Below, piece after piece: positions 57,351 through 64,000 of a stretch of 64,000 nt of DNA. The stretch covers positions 37,316,001 to 37,380,000 of the forward strand of contig JAZBRS010000049.1 in the NCBI GenBank assembly GCA_037176725.1, given 5' to 3'. Both the position numbers and the translations under genes were made by a program. This stretch comes from Posidonia oceanica. Taxonomy: Eukaryota > Streptophyta > Magnoliopsida > Alismatales > Posidoniaceae. Numbering within the stretch: the stretch's first letter is position 1; each line of letters opens with the position of its first letter. Under the pieces are notes generated by a model that was not told the origin of the DNA, searched no databases, and saw only the letters and a list, made by a program, of their open reading frames with translations.

Positions 57351-59235
57351 GTTCCCCAACTAACCACCTAGCCGCCCGTGCCCGTGCCTCGGCCTGGAAC
57401 GCCGCACAACGCCGCACCCACCTCAGCCTTCACAGTGAGGGCTCGGTCGAGCCAGAATCCACTCCAGGCTGTAGAACTCACTTCTAGAAGCTCCGTCATC
57501 TTCCCCAGAGGCCAAGGAACTCCCCCGAGCCGCCCAGCACGCCGCCACGTGCCGTCGCCACCTCTTCCCAGCCGGCCGAAAAACACCTAGGTGGGTGGCC
57601 TTCTCCAGCACGCGGAACGGGCGAAACACCTCTCCTCCGGCTTCCCCTCTTCCCCCTTTAGCTCCTTGGCCTTTCCCCGAGGTGTTTCGTCGACCACGCC
57701 GCCCGCACGACCTCGCTGGACTTACTGTCTTCTCCGGCACCGGGCACACCAGCAGCAGCCGACGTCGCCGTCCGGCGCCCCCACGCGTCGCTGAAGACCG
57801 CCCGCCGCTCCGCCCCACGCGCCGGCCTCCCCCGCGCTCCGCTCGAGCCAGGCCACGTCCTCCCTTGCCGTTCCAGCAGAGCTCGCCGGCGAGCCACGGC
57901 CACCACTCCTATAGCAGGTAAGCAACAGGTTTACCTTCTTTCATTTTTTGTTAACTTAGTATGTTTTCCCTTGTATTGCATTGTTGTCATGTTAAGTTTT
58001 TAATATTGCATCTAGGTCCTGCTCAGTTTAAGATCTATTTAAATTCGAATTAAAACCATATGAAATTGCATCTAATATCTATATTTTTGCTTATTTGCAC
58101 TCTCGTCCAGCTGTAGTTCATTTCCTTTAACTATCTTTTAAATTAAGTCCTGCATGTTTCTTTTATTTCATGTTGGTCCTCTGCTGTTGTGGTTCTAATT
58201 ATACTTCTTTAGATCTAGTCCAGTTAGTTGCTTTATTTGCATATCAGTCCAATCTTAGTTCAACATAGCTTGCTGTGCTTTACTGTCTGCCCCAACATGT
58301 TTTTATTTTTGCAATTAGGTCCTTCAGTTGTTAAATGCCATCTAAATGCTTGCTGTTTACCTTATTAAATTGCTGTTAAGTCCTGATCTTTGCCTTATTT
58401 GCAATATGGTCCTCTGATCTATTATCAGGCATTCTATCTTCATCTTTTCTTTACTGCATTGCATTTTTAGCCCTTGTTTCCTGATTTTTGCACATAGGTC
58501 CTCTGCATAATGCACAGCATGCATTTAGCTTGCATTTTTCTTACAAAAATTGCATTTCAACCCCTGCATGTTTTAAAATTGCATATAGGTCCTTCATTTA
58601 ATTGCAAAACTTATTCCAATACATGTTTACCTTATTAGATTGCATTTTAAACCCTGCATCTCGCAAAGCTGCATTCAGACCCCCAAGTTTTCAAAAATCT
58701 TGCATTTAGACTCCTAATTTTTCAAGATCTTTGCATTTAGGCCCCCACTTTCTCAAAAATTGCATATAAGTTCCCAATTTTCTGAAAAATCATCCTTAGG
58801 TCTTTTCTTACATTCTACATGCATTGCACTCATGCATTCTTGCATTTGGCATTCCTTGCACACACTTAAGCATTCTTAGCTCCCATTCCCATGGGAGGAC
58901 CCGTTGTGCACACCCATAGGACCTCCTGTACACCTAGATCCATTCTTCTCTCCTGTTCTAGCCCCTCTGCCTTGAAGCTGTGATCTCCTCAGATCCGGCC
59001 GTTGGATCTTCTCAACCAAGCTACCTGGACGACCCCGGTGGAGCGCTCTTCAGCATGGACCAAGCAGATCTCAGATCAGGCTTTAGATTTCCCAGGTAAG
59101 TCCTCTTGAACCCCTGCACAGCATTCAATTGCACACCATTTGCATTGCATGCATCATTTTTGCTTTTTGTTTCCTCAAGCATGTAGAATAGGACTTCCTC
59201 TTCTTATCTATCAATTCTGCTCCCCTTTTTCGCGT

Positions 59236-60560
59236 GCTTGCTTCGTCTCTGGCACTGTTTTGCGTGCCCACTTTGTTTTTGGCACCGTTTCGCGTGCCTT
59301 CTCCGTTTTGGCACCGTTTTGCGTGCTTGCTTTGCTTTTGGCACCGTTTCGCGTGCCTACTTCGTCTTTGGCACTGTTTTGCGTGCCCGCTTTGCTTTTG
59401 GCACCGTTTCGCGTGCCTGCTTCGTCTTTGGCACCGTTTTACATGCCCACTTTGTTTTTGGCACCGTTTCGCATGCCTGCTCTGTTTTGGCATCGTTTTG
59501 CATGCCTGCTTTGCTTTTGGCACCGTTTCGCGTGCCTGCTTAGTCTTTGGCACCGCTTTGAGTGCCCGCTTTGCTTTCGGCACCGTTTCGCGTGCCCACT
59601 CTGTTTTGGCACCGTTTTGCATGCCCCCTTTGTCTTTGGCACCATTTTGCGTGCCCGCTTTGCTTTTGGCACCGTTTCGCGTGCCCGCTCTGTCTTTGGC
59701 ACTGTTTTGCGTGTCCGCTTTGCTTTTGGCACCGTTTCTCGTGTCCGCTTCGTCTTTGGCACCGTTTCGCGTGCCCGCTCTGTCTTTGGCACCATTTTGC
59801 GTGCCCGCTTTGCTTTTGGCACCGTTTTGCGTGCCCGCTTCGTCTTTGGCACCGTTTTGCGTGCCCGCTTTGCTTTTGGCACCGTTTCGCATGCCTGCTC
59901 TGTTTTGGCACCGTTTTGAGTGCCCGCTTTGCTTTCGCCACCGTTTCACATGTCCGCTCTGTTTTGGCACCGTTTTGCATGCCCGCTTTGTCTTTGGCAC
60001 CGTTTTGCCTGCCCGCTTTGCTTTTGTCACCGTTTCGCGTGTCCGCTCTGTCTTTGGCACCGTTTTGCGTGCCCGCTTTGCTTTTGGCACCGTTTCGCGT
60101 GTCTGTTTCGTCTTTGGCACCGTTTCGCGTGCCCGCTCTGTCTTTGGCACCGTTTTGCGTGCCCGCTTCGTCTTTGGCACCGTTTTGCGTGCCTGCTTTG
60201 CTTTTGGCACCGTTTCGCGTGCCTGCTCTGTTTTGCCACCGTTTTGAGTGCCCGCTTTGCTTTCGGCACCGTTTCGCGTGCCCGCTCTGTTTTGGCACCG
60301 TTTTGCGTGCCTGCTTTGCTTTCAGCACCGTTTCGCATGCCTGCTCTTTCTCTTGCACCGTTTCACGTGCTGCTTTGCTTTCTCGCATCGTTTTGCATAC
60401 CACTTTGCTTTCTTGCACCGTTTTGCGTGCCGATCTTGCTTTCTCGCACCATTTTGCGTGCCGCTTTGCTTTCTCGCACTGTTTTGCGTGCCGATCTTGT
60501 TTTCTTGCACTGTTTTGCGTGCCGCTTCCGCTTCTCGCATTGTTTTGCGTGTCTTATGCC
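59236..60560. repeat. 30-bp minisatellite in the E2 LTR, about 44 copies
   Basis: Unit approximates TTTTGGCACCGTTTCGCGTG followed by CCCGCTTTGC. Because 30 is divisible by 3, several frames on both strands stay open for over 300 codons with 10-residue repeats. It degenerates into TTTCTCGCACCGTTTTGCGTG units from about 60350. Confidence 0.92.
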
Positions 60561-62056
60561 GTTTTCCTTTGCATGTCGCCTGCATTGCTTGGTTTTTCCG
60601 TCGTTTTGCTTTTTCGCTTGCATTTGCATATAGGGCAGTGATGCTTACTGCCTGGAGTTCTCACGAGCCAGTTTCACCCGGTTCGGAACACAGACAGCGC
60701 TGCTGAGCACTTAGACTGCACGTTTACTTTCCTGCATTGCATCCCACCACTTAGAGCACACCTATGAGCATTCATTCAAGCATTCATTGGCATTTAGGCA
60801 TTCAAACCTGCATTTCCCTGCGTATGCGAGCGTAAGCCTAGAAAGATCGATTCTCGGGCGTGTCGGGGGTGCCTAACACCTTCCCCGCACGTAACAGGAG
60901 TCCTTGCCCAGTCTTTTGGCCCGCAATGACCATATTGCCCTTATCCTAGGCATGAGTCATCTCATTTGCATTCATTTGCATTTGTTTTCCTTTGCATTGC
61001 ATTTCTTGCTTGGTTTTGCGTGTTAATTCACGCATTTCCCCCGATTTTCCTTGTCTCCCGATAATAGACACGGTGGCGACTCTGAATTGTCTTATCTTCT
61101 TCTTTTCTTATCTTTTCTCCTCTGTTTTAAGTGTTTTCGAGTTGAGCCCTCCTCCTCGGACTTAGTCGCTAATAGTAAGCCTGATTCTGATTGGGATTAC
61201 TACAGAACTGACAAACTGATGCGCGTAATAGCTGCGCATATTGCTTACGTGTTTTTGTCAGTATACAGACCGACCAGAACAAAGCGCTTTCCTTTAATCC
61301 GCACATGGTTTTCTGCATCTAGCTAGTTTTTGTGCATGCCCTTGCATCCATGCATGTTGCCTGACCGTTGTTTCTCGGTTTCATGCATCGCGTCACTTGT
61401 TTTCCTGTGGTTTTTCGCCTCGGACTTGGTTTTCCTTGTATATCGCTTCTCGCCTGCATTGCATTAGGGCAATGATGTTTACTGTCAAGAGTCCTTCGGA
61501 ACCGAGGTATGCCCGGTTCAAGACACTGGCAGCGCAGCTGAGCACATAGATCGCCCGTTTTGTTTTTTCCATCATGCATCATGGCATTTTAAGCATGTAA
61601 TTAAGCATACAATAGACATTCATTAAAGCATGTCATACATCGCCCTCGGGTGTATATTAATTGGCAAGCACTACCGACATTCTACATATGCGAGCGAAAA
61701 GCCTAGAAAGACCACTTCCCTGGCGCATGGGGGTGCCTAACCCCTTCTCCATACGTAACTGGAGTCCTTACCCTTTCTCTGGCCCGCAATGATCATTTTG
61801 CCCATATCCATTAGCACGAGTCACGCATTTAGCACGCATTTGCATGTTTTTTCGTACTTTTTTCGGTTTTCCTCGTCTTCCGACTTAATAGACTAGGTGG
61901 CAACTCCTTTTGCTTTATCTTTGCTTTTTTCGGCGTTTTCCCTGTGTTTTCGAGTCGAGCGTCCTTCCTTGGATCCACCCGCCGATCATCCATTGACCCC
62001 TCATTTCATTCAAGCTAGTCACTTCTGGCTCCCATCTGGGATGGTCATAAGGACAG

Positions 62057-62076
62057 TGGCGACTCCGCTGAGGATG
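62057..62076 (+). other. Primer-binding site of E1
   Basis: TGGCGACTCCGCTGAGGATG, one base after the LTR. It matches the complement of a plant tRNA-Arg(ACG) 3' end with CCA at 18 of 20 positions by recall. Confidence 0.8.
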
Positions 62077-63154
62077 TAAGACTCTGGCTTTCATTTTGGC
62101 TTTTTCGCTTGCATGGTTTTTTCGCTTGTGCTTGCCTTGCCTGCTTGCCTTAATGCTTATCCATGTTTTATCTGCTTAATTCCATGCTTACATGTTTTTG
62201 AGTGGTGAATGTTTTGTTTTACACAATTGCTATTCCACTGCACATGCATATGCCATGCTATGCATGCCTTTTGATGTGATGAATGTTTCCTTTCACCATC
62301 ATGCACACAACACTTGCACATGCCATGCACATGCCTTATGCCTTAATGTATTATTGCTTGCATGCCATGACTTCATGCCTCTTTCCCCTTTTGCATATGC
62401 CATGCCTAGGATATTAGAGACATGTTTGCTTCCCCGTGGCTTAACTTAAAAACTACAAATAAAGCCAAACAATAAAACTTAAGCATAACTAGAGCCAAAA
62501 TTTGCAATTCTCCCCTTTGGCTAAATAAAATGCAATTAAAAAGCATTAAAGCATCCTTACATGATTGAGCAATTAGAAAGCATGCATTTTCTCCTCTCTG
62601 AGTCCACCCACAGTCTGAGAAGGATAGTCCCGGTCCCTTGTTCCATCGCTTTGGCGTGGGATGAGTTGGTTGGTCTGTCCCCCCTTGTCTGGGGTTGCGT
62701 CGGTGTTAGTAGAGGGTACAACCCATGCTTTGGCAGGGTCGAGGATCCTAACGCACCACCTGTCACTACTTGAGCTTTGGCCAGAATTTAAATGGGGACC
62801 TACTTTCTGACCTAAGTCTATAAACCCATACCCATAAGCGAGTCCGAGCAGGCAACCTACTCAGGACATACATGGTAAGAGAGCGCATGATAGGACATTC
62901 ATCTGCATGTATGCCATTCACATCACTATAACCACTTGCATTGCGTCTTCTATCCAGGTCCTAACCTGGTTTGCTTTGCCTATTTACAGGTAGGTGCGAG
63001 GTCCTCAGTCGGAGCTTGAGCGTCTCTATCCCAGGCAGCTCCCTGTGGTCCCCCTCTCTTTTTGGGCTGTTCGTCGCCTTCGACGATAGCTCGTCCTAGG
63101 ACTCGTGCATCTCCTTTTCGCCACAACCCTATCCTTACCCGCTCGCGGTCAGTC
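62077..63154 (+). other. E1 leader
   Basis: No gene. Rich in GCATG words (62130-62420). A pyrimidine-rich CCTATTTACAG|GTAGG at about 62990 could be a splice acceptor, or simply precede gag. Confidence 0.5.
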
Positions 63155-64000
63155 ATGGCCCAGCATGCCAGCGAGCCTCTTGCTTCTATTGCCTTGGAGG
63201 AGATACTGATCTCGGTTTCTCCTACTTCTGCAGCTTCCCCTTCTCTCCATGCATTCCATTTCCGGGTGCATGACGACCCTCTGCATGCCACGAGAGGACC
63301 GCGGGTCAAAGTCGGTTCAGCGCCCATCACCGATTCTGTCGCGGTGACCACCACTCGGGCTCTAAATACCCCTCCTCTCACCCCTTCCTTGGGCTTTCCT
63401 GTTTCAGGAACTCAGCCGGCTGCGGCTACTTCTGCTATAGGGTCTGTCCCACTTGGCTCTTTTGCTCTCGTGCCCCCTTCAGCGGCCATTCCCTTGCATC
63501 CCGGCTCGTCAGTCGACGAGTCCTCTGCCATGCATGCGCAGCATCTGTTGGCTGTGGCCCAGAGGTTGCAAGGCACGACCCTTTCTTATGGTCCTGCCTC
63601 CTCGCTTCCTCCTCCTCTGACCCTTGAGGTTCCAGTACAACCCTCTGTAGCTTTGCAGGCTCACCACACTACACTTCCGCCCTTATCATTGCCCCAGCTC
63701 CTCATAGCTTTGGCGATGGGGGCACCTTATCTGCTTCCTGCACTCGCACAGCACTATGCACAGCATGCAACTCCGTCACCTAGTGGCCAGTCCCCCGGAT
63801 TGCCAGGAGCACAGCATCTCCTGAGCCTATTGCCCGGAAGCATACCGGTGCAACAGCTGCTGCTCCCACACACTATACAATACACTACACAGCATGCTAT
63901 TTACTCATCCCCTATGCATCAACAGATTCAGGCTCCAGCATGCATGTCACCACACTCTGCACCCTCGCACAGGTATGCTGGCCCTCATGCCTTGACACCA
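63155..64000 (+). CDS. E1 gag N-terminal part, open to the window edge
   Basis: From ATG at 63155 (MAQHASEPLASIALEEILIS) 282 codons run without a stop to the end of the window; the frame is closed upstream by a TGA at 63017-63019. The protein is Pro/Ala/Ser/Gln/His-rich with AQHxxQH repeats, as expected for the variable N-terminus of an Ogre-like Gag. The capsid core would lie further right. No lesion is seen, so E1 may be the most intact element here. It is called gag by position, after PBS and leader, not by domain. Confidence 0.6.
   Translation, partial: MAQHASEPLASIALEEILISVSPTSAASPSLHAFHFRVHDDPLHATRGPRVKVGSAPITDSVAVTTTRALNTPPLTPSLGFPVSGTQPAAATSAIGSVPLGSFALVPPSAAIPLHPGSSVDESSAMHAQHLLAVAQRLQGTTLSYGPASSLPPPLTLEVPVQPSVALQAHHTTLPPLSLPQLLIALAMGAPYLLPALAQHYAQHATPSPSGQSPGLPGAQHLLSLLPGSIPVQQLLLPHTIQYTTQHAIYSSPMHQQIQAPACMSPHSAPSHRYAGPHALTP

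Larger units (their letters stand above)
54787..61204 (+). mobile_element. E2: 6.4-kb solo LTR of an Ogre-like element
   Basis: TGTTGACACCCCATTTCGAC...GGGATTACTACA, flanked by GAAC. Contents: A/C-rich low-gene stretch (54840-57350), GC-rich stretch (57360-57900), a region of TGCATTTAGGTCC-type words (57950-58900), the 30-bp array, and a 3' part homologous to the E1 LTR end (GGTGCCTAACACC at 60869). No gag, PBS or PPT inside, hence solo. Joining the flanks gives 32 bases that align without gaps to 54375-54406 of E1, the expected empty site. Confidence 0.7.
52996..62055 (+). repeat. E1 5' LTR, split by E2
   Basis: Own sequence is 52996-54786 plus 61205-62055, about 2.64 kb without E2. The first part is C-rich and gives long Pro/Ala frames on both strands with no recognisable domain. 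A CTGACACCCATTTCTC word at 54254 resembles an LTR start, so this LTR may itself be a mosaic. The GGGTGCCTAACCCCTTCTCC block is at 61729-61748. Confidence 0.7.
52996..64000 (+). mobile_element. Element E1: Ogre-like element, 5' end, runs off the window
   Basis: LTR start TGTAGACACCCCATTTTGATG, LTR end GGTCATAAGGACA, then a near-perfect tRNA-Arg(ACG)-type PBS, a 1.1-kb leader, and gag. The LTR holds the GGGGTGCCTAAC..CCTTC..CGTAAC block frequent in Ogre/Tat LTRs. Its LTR is interrupted by the solo LTR E2. Inserted in element C. Confidence 0.8.

Noticed and set aside
57378..57921. GC-rich frames resembling a gene exon in the E2 LTR
   Set aside because: Both strands are open, composition is skewed, and no motif is present; best seen as LTR sequence.
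59125..60641. Very long open frames on both strands with repeated RFACPLCLWH-type or NGAKSKAGTQ-type peptides
   Set aside because: Products of the 30-bp minisatellite; no start context, domain or conservation.

Overview
This is plant nuclear DNA, most likely from an angiosperm with a large genome. Nearly the whole window is a nest of Ty3/gypsy LTR retrotransposons of Tat/Ogre type. The evidence is long LTRs with TG...CA ends, primer-binding sites matching tRNA-Arg 3' ends, a second RNase H domain, a G-patch after the protease, and plant-style GT-AG introns. No rRNA, tRNA, CRISPR or prokaryotic feature was seen. The only host-gene candidate is one 38-codon exon at 2700-2813 that resembles the Cys-rich segment before the PHD finger of ATX3/4/5-type trithorax methyltransferases.

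Layout, left to right. (1) 1-3792: low-copy flank with the ATX-like exon. (2) Element A, 3793-8020, minus: 3' LTR, PPT, decayed minisatellites and the start of an antisense plant-mobile-domain (PMD) gene, cut at 8020. (3) Element B, 8021-32591, minus, about 24.6 kb: 3' LTR, PPT, three minisatellite blocks, three antisense intron-bearing PMD genes (P1, P2, P3), then pol and gag on the minus strand, PBS and 5' LTR. (4) B', 32592-about 35260: a second copy of the PPT-side internal region beyond B's 5' LTR, giving an LTR-internal-LTR-internal tandem. (5) Element C, minus, about 35261-43140 and 52792-52995: truncated LTR, integrase tail, protease and gag, with no RT, RNase H or integrase core. (6) Element D, 43141-52786, plus: a complete non-autonomous insertion in C with 5-bp target duplications (GAATC). 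(7) Element E1, from 52996 past the right edge, plus: an Ogre-like element whose 5' LTR is split by a 6.4-kb solo LTR (E2, 54787-61204) and whose gag runs off the window.

How the parts fit. A and B belong to one family; C and D form a related family. Both have similar LTR ends, the same PBS type and nearly the same polypurine tract, so an intact B-type element could in principle have supplied enzymes to C and D. B's coding regions are broken by stops and frameshifts, yet its two LTRs differ at only about 2-3% of sites by eye.

The strongest unexplained signal is a lattice of roughly 40 dyad modules in A and B. Each has a 9-bp half-site close to GTTnnACGC, a 10-bp spacer, then the inverted half-site GCGnnCAAC, and modules often tile every 28 bp. 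They sit in the LTRs, in the gag leader and in the spacers flanking each antisense PMD gene. C and D carry a related dyad with an 11-bp spacer. This looks like an element-wide regulatory site system and is the best candidate here for something undescribed.
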